Assembly (NCBI GenBank): GCA_025769875.1
Contig: JAGFNK010000255.1
Location: 1 to 64,000, forward strand
Direction of reading: 5' to 3'
Source of the DNA: Russula earlei
Lineage: Eukaryota; Basidiomycota; Agaricomycetes; Russulales; Russulaceae
DNA: 64,000 nucleotides
Positions 42,777 through 54,274 of this stretch are shown here, one piece after another. Below the pieces are notes generated by a model that did not search any database, was not told the DNA's origin, and worked only from the letters and a program-made list of their open reading frames with translations. Position numbers and translations under genes: made by a program. Within the stretch, counting starts at the first letter, position 1. Every line of letters starts with the position of its first letter.

Positions 42777-44188
42777 GGTGGGTGATCGATGGGTGGTGTT
42801 TCTGCTACCATGTATGAGCTACTCTGAACCCATCGTGTGTTTCGCAATCTTCCGGTGGCCAACACGACGCTTTTATCTACTCATCACTCATACAAAGCGA
42901 TGCAGTGAGTGCAACGGGGAACAAAAATTCGCATTCCGCACAAAACGTTACTACAGTATTAGTAATAATGTCTGGCTATACACTTCAATAACAAGGAACA
43001 CGAATAACAACGATAATTTAGCCGGCAGTACCCCAACGAAGTCACTCTTCCCAGTCGACATCCCAAGCGCTTGTGCGTCCCCGACCGACCACGACGGGGG
43101 CCCAATAATATTGCTTATACTTCATCGTCTCGCGACGCTTGCCAGCGCGAGGCATCAAGCACTTGAGGAGCTCTCCACGCTCGCGATCCGGGTCCGAGGC
43201 AGGGTCATAGAAGTACGTCGGGGGGAGGGCCTCGCCGGAGGAACGGACGCAGCCGAGGATCCGCGAGCGCACGGCCCATGCGAGCGTGGACGCGATCACG
43301 GTGTGCGGGTAACCAGCGAGCGCGGGCGTCGTGCGCGTCAGCGTCGAGAGCGGAAGGGACGAGGCGCGGGAGAGGGCGAGCGCTTCGATAAGCGTGCCTA
43401 GGAGCGCCGGGTGTGGACACGCTGGATTGTTGTCGGGGTCCCCCTCCGGGTCCTTTGTCGGATCATCGTTGGCGTCGTTCGCGCTTGCGTCCGTGATGGA
43501 TGAGGTGGATGAGGTGGCGGTGGGATCGGGGGTCGATGTGGAGGTTGAAGAAGAGGCGCGCGATGTGGATGTGGATGTGGATGCCGGAATCGGCGGAGCG
43601 GCGGATGCGGGTGTGCAGGATTGGTGAGCAGGGACAGACGTCGAGGATGGCTTCTTGCGCTTTCGCCGGGGCTTGTCATTTGAGTCCGTATCCTGGCGGC
43701 GCCGCTTGGTGCCGGAGCGTGGAGGCTCTGGCAAGGTTGCTGCGGACCCGGCGTTCGAATCGGATTCGGTGAGCGGGCGGAGAGCGGGGTGCTGCCTGCC
43801 CGCGCTGGCGTTGTCGGGTGGTGGGGACCTTAATTCTCGCCGTATCGAGGGAGGCGGGGAAGATGGTGGAGATGAAAGAGGAGACGGTGCAGCGAACCTG
43901 TCACGGGGGGATGTGGGCGGTGTACTGTGTTCATCGTCGAGTGCGGTCAATGCAGATGAAGCGGCACGGGAATAGAAGGTAGTAGGTACGTCTTGGCCGG
44001 TGACGTCAGGGGATGGGCCATCTACCTGCAGGACCGAGGGCACTTGCACGGGTAGCGATAAAGCGCTGGAAATGGTGCCTTCAGAACGACACCCATTGGG
44101 CTCTAATGCTTCATTAAGGACACCTCGTATGGGCGACAGAATCTAGGGTAGGATAGGCGTTAGTGTTAATCCAGAGACGGGAAATACA
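42150..44188 (-). repeat. Inverted segmental duplication, copy B (source copy)
   Basis: Complement of 27421-27481 plus 37434-39973, once the IS630-like element and the intronic MITE of copy A are removed. It covers the convergent 3' ends of RPS0 (+) and the Pro/Ser-rich gene (-). Because both genes are complete here, B is the likely source and A the derived copy. Spacing between the copies is about 2.2 kb. Confidence 0.92.
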
Positions 44189-45422
44189 TGCAGCCAAGGA
44201 TGCAAAATGCACCTCACGCAGATGTCCTGACTTTGGCGATAAGGCTGCGGAGGACTCGGGAGCGAGAGGCCGGGGTGGAGCACTTGGATGGCGCTCATAG
44301 ACAAGATGCTGTTCATTTGGGGTGGCTTCCGTAAGAAGGGAAGGCTGGTCAATTTCAACGTGTCAGCTTCAATTAGAAATAGAGAAATGATAGTGATAAC
44401 GTGATAAGAAAATGAACGCACGGGTGGTGAAAGCACCTCATGCTCGGCCAACGGCAAATTGTCACTGTCTTCTTTGGACTCATCGCGTGACCACGTCGGA
44501 GCGCGATTGTCGGCCTCGGGGTGGTCCGAGGGTGTATGCGCCTGGATGCAAAATTTGGGGAAGTGATTGTCAGGTGAGAGGGGACAAATGTCAAACGTGA
44601 AGAACAAACATCACGTCAGAAAGGGAAGAAAATATAAAGAGATAACCGTACGTGAAGTGGCTCCGATTTAGGTTTAGAACAAGGTACAAGGTGGGATGTC
44701 GATGGTTCCGAGCAGGCCTCGCAGTCGGTTTCTTCTGCGAATGGAGAGGATGGGGGTAACGGAGAAGATGCCGGGGTGGCGTGCCGGGACGGGGTTCTCT
44801 GGGCCGAGGTGGCGGGCGCGTGAACAAGGGGGTGATCGATAAGCGGAGCAGGCGTCGTAAGCAGGAGAGATGGCCGCGGAGGTGGGGATGGTGTGCGGGG
44901 CAGAACGAGGTTCCGCAGGGATGGGGTAACGGCCCCTGAACGTCGAGGAGGAGGTTGTTCCGCGGACACTGCCTGGGTCGGAAGCTGGGCTAGCACCGGT
45001 CGGGAAGGGTCAAGACGAGGTTGGGTATGGAGGGAAAGAAGCGCAGCAGCGATATCTTCCCGCATAGTGGAAGATTTCGAGTCAGGGTGGTATGGCTTGT
45101 TGTACCTCGAAACGGGTGCCCGGGAGGACTGATGGGCACGGAAGAATGTTTCCTGCACGGGAGAAGAGACAATATCGACATGGGCATCTTCTGCGTCGAG
45201 GGGAGCCAGAGAGGGTGCGCGGGAACAGCTAGATGAGAAGACTGTGAGCGCATCGTCGCTGGTGAGAGCGGGCTCGTGGTCAAAGTCATCGTCGCTGTCA
45301 AGCCATTTAGGTAGTGGGGATACGAAAGAGGAGGAGAACGATGCGATCGGGGAAAGCATTCGAGGGGATGGTGGGGGAGAGGATTTTCTGCGATATTTTA
45401 AGGGGAAAGTGAATGTGCCCAT
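43042..45422 (-). CDS. Pro/Ser-rich nuclear-type protein, function unknown
   Basis: Four exons join in phase: 45422-44652, 44541-44422, 44344-44213 and 44142-43042, giving 707 aa (introns GTACGG, GTGCGT and GTGCAT to AG). The start is the ATG at 45422 in a good context (GCCATGGG). The protein is low complexity: Ser/Pro/Thr-rich with acidic patches, and basic clusters KRRR and PRRKRKK that look like a bipartite nuclear signal. The last ~120 residues are the only well-composed part (HPALLGTLIEALALSRASSL ... TLAWAVRSRILG), resembling a winged-helix fold as in fungal GDS1-type proteins; this is a weak guess. It is convergent with RPS0 and divergent from glyoxalase I with 101 bp between starts. 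Confidence 0.8.
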
Positions 45423-45523
45423 GGCGGTGGGTGGAGGAGCGGAGACGAGTCGATCAACAAGACAAAGCAAAGACGCGTCTTGATGATGTCACGCGTCTCT
45501 TCATCCCGTGATACGTCTTCATC

Positions 45524-46306
45524 ATGCCTTACTCTGAGGAAACCGCGGGCTACAGGGTAAATCACCTACTTGGCTTTTTAACGCCATTCTTCCTCTCTGT
45601 TACAGTTCAACCACACAATGTTGCGCATCAAAGATCCCAATATTTCCATCCCTTTTTACACAGATGCACGTTTTCCCATTTATTATTTCCACTTGCCCTC
45701 TTTCACCTTACTCTTCATTTCCCCTGCTAGATAATAGGAATGGACTTTATCCAAAGCGAGCAAATAAATATTTCGCCTCTTAGTTCCGGCTGACCTCACG
45801 CCTTCGGCCATCGCTTCCGCCAAAACTTGAGCAGAGCTGGAATTTAGCGACTTTACGCTCTATTTTTTCGCCTTTGATCACACCAAAGGCAAAGCCACAG
45901 AAACTGAGAAAAAGCAGGGCCGTCTCAATCGCGAAGGTCCGCCTCTTCCCCCATATGTTACACCCTCTCAGACACTTTCTACGTCCGGATCTCACACCAT
46001 CGCTTCTCATCGCGTCTATCAGGCATCCTCGAGCTTACCCACAACCATGGTACGGAGGTGCTTGAGGGGAACCCGTATCATTCCGGAAATTCTGAGCCGC
46101 GCGGGTTTGGCCACATCGCGATCACCGTTCCTGACGTCGAGGCAGCGTGTGCCCGCTTCGAGAGGCTCGGGGTGCCCTTCCAAAAGCGTTTAACAGACGG
46201 AAAGATGAAGCACATTGCGTTCATTTTGGACCCCGACGGGTACTGGATTGAAGTGGTGCGTCTCGGGTTGCCTCCGACCTCTTCAAGCGGTGACTTGGTA
46301 AACTGA
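45524..46306 (+). CDS. GLO1: Glyoxalase I (lactoylglutathione lyase)
   Basis: Converts the hemithioacetal of methylglyoxal and glutathione to S-lactoylglutathione; cytosolic detoxification. Five exons fit in phase: 45524-45556 ([11 protein letters not shown]), 45606-45669 ([11 protein letters not shown]), 45738-45782, 45835-45936 ([20 protein letters not shown]) and 46023-46306 ([36 protein letters not shown]). Total 175 aa, the size of the single-domain enzyme. Metal ligands expected from the family are visible: His in FNHTM, Glu in LELTHN, His in GFGHI and Glu in YWIEV. Exon 3 is the least certain join. The promoter is shared head to head with the Pro/Ser-rich gene. Confidence 0.88.
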
Positions 46307-46784
46307 CGATGCATCCATACAACTTCGTCCTCTGGGCAGCTCCAGCACACCCTTTGAATCGATCTTACACCTAGCTTCTCCGACAGAAAGTTCGTAGGAT
46401 AAGAGAAACGAGGTTTTGTGTTATGTAGTTGTGATATGTGGCCGGAATTTCATCTTGTCGGCTGTGGGCACACTTGTGCACACCCGGAGCTGCAGAAAAC
46501 GGGTAACAGGGGCCTAGTGCAACGATATGTACACACGCGATACCGCAGACACGCGAACGGCCCAGCACTCTGATTGAGCCCAAAGGCACAGAGGTGGGGG
46601 CAGAGCCAGGAGTTGAAAAGAGGATCGCGATGACAATACAGCAGATCATTGAACGAACCTCTCCATCATGGGATCATCGTTGCCTTCGAGGGACAGCACT
46701 ACTGAGCAACATTAATGCGAGCCTTTACCGTCATCCAAACATATTTCTCGTCAAACCGATTTCAGTGGGTTTCTCAACTACAAC
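46307..46784. other. 3' flank of GLO1, no gene recognised
   Basis: No domain-bearing frame and no repeat found. Confidence 0.45.
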
Positions 46785-47173
46785 AGGCAGGAAGGGATAA
46801 GTCAAGTCTGCTTATAGTCAACTCAGTGGACAATAAAAGTAAAATATTTTCAAGTGCTGAGTAGGCTCTGTGCAGCCACAAATTATATTACATAAGTAAT
46901 GACTTTAATTGAGCACAAAAAATGTGACAAAAAAGGTTAAATAAGGACGGTCTACTCATTCTGGCACAACTTTTAGCCAGGTTAGGGTAAATGTGTTGTA
47001 CTGGAATGAGTAGACTGTCCATATTTTGTCACATTTTTCATGCTCAACTAAAGTCATTACTTATGTAATATAATTTGTGGCCGCAACAGACCCTACTCAG
47101 CACTTGAAATATTTTACTTTTATTATCCACTGAGTTGACTATAAGCAGAGTCGACTTATCCCTTCCTGCCTGT
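46785..47173. mobile_element. Fold-back MITE
   Basis: The left arm starts ACAGGCAGGAAGGGATAAGT and the right arm ends in the complement CTTATCCCTTCCTGCCTGT. Arms of about 140 bp pair almost throughout (ATTATATTACATAAGTAATG on the left, its complement on the right). The centre also pairs (GTCTACTCATTC..GAATGAGTAGAC). No coding capacity. The target duplication is not clear. Confidence 0.8.
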
Positions 47174-48400
47174 CGTGAATTACTGAGCCCAGTGGGCGGT
47201 AACAGCAAGCGCCCCCCGGAAACTTGCGCACTTCTTCCATCAGTCTCACTTGTTCCTACTTCGCTACTCGGACTCTCCGCTATAGCCAACAGAAAAATAG
47301 GACGCCGCTTCAATGAAACGTGGGTCTACCTGTGTGAACATCAACCCTATGAAGGAATACGCAAAACCGCAAGCACCCTCGTTCCACCGTCCCTACGACT
47401 GATCGTGTGATACTAGGACCCGTTCGTCAGGCGCATTTGCTCTGTCCCTGAACAAAACATCACCTCCCAATCACTGATCGTGCCTAAAGCATCGATTGGG
47501 ATTCCATCATCCGTTTTTCTGTGCCTGAATCCTCCAGTTGCGTCTCCTACTTCCGCATCCTGCGCTATGTGGCGTCCTCCAATGTGGACAGATGTATCAA
47601 GGGCGCAAGGGACTTTTTCATCTCTGTGGGAATTAAGGCTACTGTATTTATAGGGAGGACCTGATACTTACGCACCCTCCGAGTCCTCAACATGTCAGGG
47701 CAAAGAGACATAATCGACCGCCAGCCACGGGTATGATCGCAATTTCCCATTGACTATGTATGCGCTGGACGATTTCTCTCCTCCCGTTTAGGGGATTGAC
47801 CAGATGAATCGGATGGTTGGTGGCAACAGAAATGCTCGGGATCTTGCAATCGGAGTAGACGGACAACGTTACTGGAGCTATGGCTTGTTCGAATGCTTTT
47901 CTGCGTTGGACCTTTGTGCGTACATCTCGAGCAAATCGCCACGGTGTTCTGAACACGTTTCCTTCGCAGACTGTTGGGCCGTATTCTGCCCCTGCGATGT
48001 GCACGCCAGGACTAAGAGGCGTTTTATCCATATAGAAAATTACGGCGTCCCTCTCCAGGGGGAAATCAACCCATTCAACGAGGACTGCTGCGTTTACTAC
48101 TGCCTTTATTATAGCGCCCATTGGAATCCTCCTCAGGTATGCTGCGACAACTTTTACCAGTAGGTCCGAGTTCGTCTCATCTGGTGCTTAGATGACTTTC
48201 GGTCGCGGCAATGTCCGCAGGCGCTACGGCATTCGTGGCCACCCCACAGACGATTTCCTCGCTTCATTCTTTTGTCGTCCTTGTGCGCTCGCGCAGGAAC
48301 GCCGGGAGGTTGAGTTGGAGGAGAATAGTCTCCGCGTTCGGAATTAAACAACATCTCAGTCCTCATCTGACCAAGTATCACCATGATCAGCATATGTAAA
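47174..48400. other. Unassigned region with open frames of unknown meaning
   Basis: A 144-aa minus frame (48121-47687, ...DAVIFYMDKTPLSPGVHIAG...) and several shorter ones are open, but no domain, signal peptide or intron pattern supports them. The composition is host-like. Confidence 0.35.
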
Positions 48401-48559
48401 ATATGTAGCAGCCCTTCAAATCACCAATCTTTACATAACCAAGTTCTTTCCAATATACAAGACATGAGGGCACATGTTGATTGGGCTGAAAGGCAATTAT
48501 TGTTGTAAAATGCAACCACAGATAGAGGGACCTCAGAGGAGGTGCTTAGTCATTGCCAC

Positions 48560-48780
48560 CCTCTTGGGTCCGACTTGTGGGTTCAACACTATGTGACCCA
48601 ACCTGGGGACCTCAGAGGAGGGGGTTGACATGTGCTCACATGATTCCCTATATCCTGGTGCAATTAAGAAAATGGCCAGACTGGGGATTGAACCCAGGAC
48701 CTCCCAGATATATACCAGGTGCTCTAACCACTGAGCTACCTAGCCTTGGGTACAGTGAAGTGGATTAATCTATATGACAG
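48560..48780 (-). repeat. tRNA-derived SINE copy 2
   Basis: Minus strand 48746-48674 has GGCTAGGTAGCTCAGTGGTT, an A box, a perfect T arm (CTGGGTTCAATCCCCAG) and an acceptor stem that pairs with wobbles, but no pairing anticodon stem. The flanks resemble SINE copy 1. The segment GGGGACCTCAGAGGAGG is repeated in variant form at about 48528 and 48603 in its tail. Confidence 0.7.
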
Positions 48781-48895
48781 ATTGTATATCCAACAATTAT
48801 GGGACATGTGAAATGAACATCAAGTCAAAACTTGGTGAAATGTGATACACTCACACAGACATGGGACATCTTCACCCAAAATTGTTCTGGCAACA

Positions 48896-49462
48896 TGTTA
48901 CTGAGTGGTTTGGGGTCTGGAAGATGCCGGAACACCTGAACTATGGACTGCACCGTTTGCATCATGCGTGCGTCAGATCTTGATCATTTATGTTTGTTGA
49001 TATCGCGTTTGGAACGCATTGATCGTATCTTTCTGAAGATGTATTGAAGAAGCATTGAGTAGCATTGCTTCTGTCCCAGATGTTCCTGTACCACCATGGA
49101 AGCACTTAATGCTTCCAGCACCAAGATCATTTACAAAGAAGCAACCTTGCTTCTATGAGCCGTGTTTTGCTTCTATAGCACCGACCAGTACTACAGTAGC
49201 ACAAACCTTATCCCTGTAGGGCTATATAAGGCCCCCAGTTGTAACAGTTGAGCCCTAAGCTCGACTTAGTTTGCCAATCCCAAACAGTTGACTCCTACCC
49301 CGTCTGCAGAGCCCCTCTCATCTTGTTGCCATACTCCAGAAGGATCTAACACTCCTTCCCCTCCACGAGTATTGCTTGCTTGACTCAAGCATATCTGCAT
49401 TGGTAGGACATGTTCATAGACGTGACCATTGATCTTATTTAAGGCACTTTGGAGCCTTAACA
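48896..49462 (+). repeat. Solo LTR of the Gypsy-1 family
   Basis: TGTTACTGAGTGGTTTGGGG to AGCCTTAACA, clearly the same as 3541-4160 but with an internal deletion near 49098. TATATAAGG at about 49223. No flanking duplication is visible, so it may be a recombined or truncated copy. Confidence 0.88.
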
Positions 49463-49599
49463 CCCCTGCCCACCTGCTCCTGAGTCCTTAGTGATCAGCA
49501 GTATGTGTCTTGACAGGCATACCCATTTGAACAGTTTTCTTCTACCTCACTCTTGAACTGGATTGTTCAACAGTGAGTCCCAACACTCTCTAACCTTGA

Positions 49600-50670
49600 C
49601 ATCCACTATGCCACATGCCTTCTTAGCTCTAGAGAAGCAGATATGGCTCCTCAGGTTGCTAGAAGGTTGGAGGTCATCAAAGGGACCACCATCTTCAATC
49701 AGACCATTTGAAACTACCTTAATAATGCAGGCTTGAAGGAAGTTACAAAGAAGAAGAGGCCTTACCTTAAACCAGGTCACTCCAGGGCCAGGACTTTGCA
49801 GAAAAGTACCTATACTGGACTGTGGAGGACTGGAAGAGGGTAATTTGGTCAGATGAGACCAAAATCAATCATATGGGCTCAGTTGGCAAGACATGGGCTG
49901 GAAAAAAAGAGGAGAGCACCTTTCTGAACACCTTGTTCAGCCAACAGTCAAACATGGAGGAGGTTTCTTAATGTTGTGGGGCTGCATGTCTTGGGAAGGA
50001 GTTGGGCATGCAGCAAAGATTGATGAAAGGATGGATGCTGAACTTTATTGCCACATTTTGGAGGATGAACTACTTGCATCTATCAAGTATTTTAACAAGA
50101 AATCCAAAGATACCCTCTTTCAACAGGACAATGCCTCTATCCACAAGAGCAGGCTTGCCACATCTTGGCTCCAAGACCACATGATTCAGGTCATGGACTG
50201 GCCAGCTCAATCCCCAGACCTCAATCCTATTGAGCATCTTTGGGCTCATCTCAAAAAGAAGCTTGCAGCTTGTCCAACACCCCCTAAGGGAATCAATGAA
50301 CTTTGGGAGCACACACAGCTGGAATGGGAGGTCATTAATAAAACACTTGTGCAGAATTTGATAGAAAGTATGCCTAGGAGGGTGGAAGAGGTGCTCAAAG
50401 CAAATGGAGGATACACAAACTACTAATCTTTGGCATATACTCAATTTAGATACCAAGGCAAAAAAAACTATTCAATGGATACACTGGAAGAAATACCTTA
50501 TATCTTCTTACCTAATTATGTTCATAGTATATATAGTATTTTATTACAAAGCTATGTTGTAGAGCTTTAAAACAAGCCCAGTAACATGTTATCAGCTGCA
50601 GTTGTTTTCTAGATACAGTCAACATAACAAAAATGTTCAAAACATTTAAACAGTTTTTTGGGTCAGTGTA
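49600..50670 (+). pseudogene. Tc1/mariner transposase relic with right TIR
   Basis: An N-terminal part in one frame (QVARRLEVIKGTT ... LNNAGLKEVTKKKRPYLKPG) has a TGA at 49709-49711 where Arg is expected. A frame change leads to VIWSDETK (first Asp). After an A-run (about 49900-49908) comes the long frame 49893-50426 with KHGGGFLMLWGCMSW, FQQDNASIHKS (second Asp), WPAQSPDLNPIEHLW (Glu) and ESMPRRVEEVLKANGG, the classical DD34E Tc1 layout. A terminal repeat CAGTTTTTTGGGTCAGTGTA is at 50651-50670. The matching left end was not found, and a solo LTR abuts upstream. Confidence 0.87.
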
Positions 50671-51056
50671 CCTGAGGTAAGTGGCATGTGTAGGAGAGAG
50701 CACTGGAAAAGAAATTAGCAGAAATGACCCAAGAAAAGAAATGCACACATAAATTCAAGAGAATGCAAGAACAAAAATGAAAAAGATGTGGGTCATTGAG
50801 AACAATGCCAAAGCATGGGAGGAGGGTGTGGAGAGCAGGCAGGGTGAGCACACCCTATTATTCCAATTCACAGGCACTGATGGTAATATATATTACATTG
50901 ATCCCAACTTGGACATTTGTGGCTTGAAACTGTCAGCACTCACTGTTGAACAATACAGTTCAAGAGTGAGATAGGAACTTGTAGACAAGTCAACTGAGTT
51001 CAAGGACAAAGTTGGCAAAGAGCATGGTCCAAACAAGTAGCAAGTACCAGAGGGGT
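50671..51056. other. Non-coding DNA between Tc1 relic and solo LTR
   Basis: No gene; no element ends seen. Confidence 0.4.
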
Positions 51057-51548
51057 TGTCACCGACTGGGGGCGGTGTCGCTGACAAATTGTTTCATGCA
51101 CGAGTTGTACGCACAGAGTCAAGCGAGACGGCTAGTTCTCGCAAAGTTGGGGATCTCAGTGACAACACAGCGAAGGCTAGTGTGTATTGCGGAGAGGAAA
51201 TATGATGAATATGTCTTTGCGTTTGAAGACTTAGAGAGTAGAGAAGGTTTTCGAGTTGATTGCTTGATTCCCTGCAAGCCTACAGTCCTGAAGCTTGAAT
51301 CCAGTGATATTCACAAGAGAACAAGCTTAGGGCTTGTTCTCTTCATCGGACAGTCTTATATAGACATTGTATCCTATATCAAATAGCAGACACAAGGTAA
51401 TGGTGAGGCAATCGAAACTAGAACATGCTGGAAGGTGATGGTACATGCGAGGCTAGGTGAGTCATGAAAACACGTGGGAAACGTGAGGTCTGTCCGGGTA
51501 GGCTTGTCCGGTTGCCTGGTCTGGTCCGAAGAACCGGTACTTGTGACA
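51057..51548 (+). repeat. Solo LTR, 5-bp TSD GGGGT
   Basis: 492 bp from TGTCACCGACTGG to ACTTGTGACA with TGTCAC/GTGACA ends. Perfect duplications GGGGT lie at 51052-51056 and 51549-51553. The ends recall Gypsy-2 but the body differs. Confidence 0.88.
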
Positions 51549-51571
51549 GGGGTACTGGTATGGGCTGTGAG

Positions 51572-52400
51572 TGTTACAAACCAAGGCCAAGTCCTGGCTG
51601 AGGATTGTCCTATTTTACTCAAGAAAAACCTCTCTCACTTTGCATTGCTGACTCCCTTCCATTTTCTGGGCTATCCCCCTTGTGGTACAAGATATTGCTA
51701 TTGCAAAGGCACTATAACACGACCAGGCACCCATTTCCTAATCGGGTAATCATCGCGTGGCAGCCACATGGCCACTCAGCCACCATGGACCCGAAACAGT
51801 GGCACAAACTCTTAGAAACTGTTGCATAAATCATCTGATGTCATCAAGGCTCCAATGACATCATGGCTGACTGAGCGACTCCACAGTGACCTCATAGGCT
51901 CACTAAGCGCCCCACAGTGACATCATAATGATGTCATCGCTCCACAATGATCGGTAATGCGCTCAGTAAGCCTGAAAATTGACACAAGCAAGTTTATGCC
52001 TCTGTAGTCCTATTGGATGGTACCAAAGAGTCTAGAATAGTCCCAGTGCTTTGTAATCAACCCTGTACACTGTATATAAGCCCCAATGAAGCATGGCAGT
52101 CGTCAGACTGTCCATTTGTGATACTCTCATACTCCTGGGTACTCCCCTGCAACCGCTCAGTTTAAAGACTTCCCTTGCCTCCAAGGTACTCTTCAACGAC
52201 CGCCTTGTCTAAAGCCCCCTCGCTGCACTGGCCTCCAGTCTTTGCCTCTGCCTCTTGCAACACTTACCAGTCCCCATCTGGTACCTCCTCGTCATTTGGC
52301 TCGTCCTCCTGTTCAACGCCGCCTTCGCCGCGTATCATCTGTTCCGACCTTTGCCCACCTGCTCCTGAGTCCTTAGTGATCAGCAGTACGTGTCTTGACA
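51572..52400 (+). repeat. Solo LTR (family A), 5-bp TSD GTGAG
   Basis: 829 bp from TGTTACAAACCAAGG to GTGTCTTGACA. Perfect duplications GTGAG at 51567-51571 and 52401-52405. A TATA box (GTATATAAGCC) is near 52072. Related blocks lie at 52640-53819 (+) and 54275-55079 (-). Confidence 0.9.
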
Positions 52401-52405
52401 GTGAG

Positions 52406-52639
52406 AGATGATTACAGAAGGAGAGGGCCAGGGCATACTAGATAGGGCAGTCACAAAAGAGTACCCTTGGTAATAGAGTACCACAAATCAAATGGACAGT
52501 CTGAAGACTGTCCACTACTTTATTGAGTGCTTATATACTACAAGGGAACTGCCAAATAAAGAACAAGTCCTAACCTTGTTATCAAGCACAATGAGAGATG
52601 AGTAAGACATTGGAGAACACTTAGTGAGCATTCTCAGTC
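52406..52639 (-). repeat. LTR fragment, reversed (relative of 10515-10908)
   Basis: Its complement carries TTGTAGTATATAAG and TGCTTGATAACAAGGTTA in the same order as at 10.58-10.65 kb. Confidence 0.6.
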
Positions 52640-53819
52640 TGTTATGAACCAAGGCCAGATTTCGGCCATATATTGTCCTATTTCACTCAAGAGAGACCTC
52701 TCTCACTTTGCATCGTCAACACACTTCCATTTCTTGGGCTACTCCTCCTGTGGTGCAAGATATCGCTATTGCAAAGGCACTATGACATGACCAGACACCC
52801 ATTCCCTAATCGGGTAATCATCACATGGCAGCCACATGGCCACTCAGCCACCAGGGACCTGAAGCAGCAGCATGAACTCCTATAACTCATTGCATAACTC
52901 ATATGACATCATTTAGCTCCAATGACATCACGGCTGACTGAGCAACTCCACAATGACCTCATGGGCTCACTAAGTGCTCCACAGTGACATCATAAAGATG
53001 TCATCGCTCCACAATGATCAGTAATATGCTCAGTAAGCCTGAAACCTGACACAAGTGAGTTTATGCCCTGTAGTTGTTGTAATCTACCCCTCTTTCGGTT
53101 CGTCCCTGTTTCACTTGTTATTGTTCCCTACCTTCATGCCCTTGGTTACCATTTCATCCCTTGATGTTGATGGCTTCTTATTGTTTCACTTGATGTGTTT
53201 CATCTATTGTTCGAGTCCCTTTTGCTATTGGTTAGTTTTATCTATTGTTCTGCATATAGTACTGTAAAGCCTCGCTAGATACAGTATTTAAGCGCCTGTA
53301 AGAGCTGGGGAATGCCCCAAGCTTAGCTTTGTCCCATTTCCTGTCGCATCCCTTTGCCCTGTATCCCCTCTCAAATCACAACTTGTTGTGCTGGCCCTTA
53401 CCTTGCTTGACATCAACACACTAGGAGGAACCCTTGTGCTCCTCTTACTCCTCTCTTGCTCTATCATCGTCCTCCTCTTCTGTGAAACCAGAAGATCGAC
53501 TCTGTCTGTGGACTGAGTCATTACCTGACTCAGCCTTGAGACGCTAAACCTTTGATCTGGTCTCCTTGAGCCGGCCCCACTGAACCCCTTGAACCAAGTC
53601 ACAGGGACTTGGCCCCCACTGAGCCTTGAGCTAACGCTCTTACGGCCACGACACCGTAACAGTAGTCCTATTGGATGGTACCAAGGAGTCTAGAATAGTT
53701 CCAGTTCTTTGTAATCAACCCTGTACACAGTATATAAGCCCCAATGTAGCATGGAAGTCGTCAGACTGTCCATTTGTGATACTCTCATCCTCCTGGGTAC
53801 TCCCCTGCATGTTAAGATC
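52640..53819 (+). repeat. LTR of family A, interrupted by a solo LTR and truncated at its 3' end
   Basis: Starts TGTTATGAACCAAGG like the copy at 51572. It is interrupted at 53075-53661 and continues to CTCCCCTGCA at 53819, where the last ~250 bp of the family (CCGCTCAG... to TTGACA) are missing. Confidence 0.8.
53075..53661 (+). repeat. Solo LTR nested in a family A LTR, 5-bp TSD GTAGT
   Basis: 587 bp from TGTTGTAATCTACCCC to ACACCGTAACA. Perfect duplications GTAGT at 53070-53074 and 53662-53666. The uninterrupted family A sequence at 51998 reads CTGTAGTCCTATTGG, which confirms the insertion point. The same family lies reversed at 17697-18287. Confidence 0.93.
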
Positions 53820-54274
53820 TGACTGATCTTATTACCGACTCTTGGTGAAAGAGTTGCTTGATTTAGTTCAAGCACTAGACTTTGAATCCTTTGATATTAT
53901 CTCAGGAAGAATAGATGTAAGAGGAGAGAGGGGGGCCTCTTTCACTTAGAGCTGTTACTATAATTTGTTTAGATTGTTGACAAGATGATTGTTTCTTGCA
54001 AAAGAGTAAGTCAAGCATAAGGCTTGACTTCTTAGTACCACAGACTATTTATATGATATCTCAACAACTACTGATCCGATTCATACGAAACTTGGGGTGC
54101 ACATAGCTGAGAACCAGTAGTATCTGTCATCAAACAGTAAGTGGTAAGTAAGCAATCAGTAAGCCGGCCACTAAACAAATCACTAAGCAATCACTAAGCA
54201 ATCACTAAGCAGAAGTAAGCACAGATGAGTCATCAAAGCATAGGTAAGCAGCTGAGAACTTGAGAATCCTAACA
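53820..54274 (+). repeat. LTR-like block at an LTR-LTR junction
   Basis: TGTTAAGATCTGACTG to GAATCCTAACA, with TGTTA/TAACA ends and a TATTTATATG promoter-like box. It shares short blocks with 51230-51380. The left neighbour is family A forward and the right neighbour family A reversed, with no target duplication, so recombination has shaped this junction. Confidence 0.55.

Noticed and set aside
47687..48121. 144-aa minus-strand protein
   Set aside because: No domain, signal or intron support; kept only as an unassigned region.
48674..48746. A functional tRNA gene
   Set aside because: T and D arms fold but the anticodon arm does not, and the unit is repeated with flanks at 10.2 kb; treated as a SINE.
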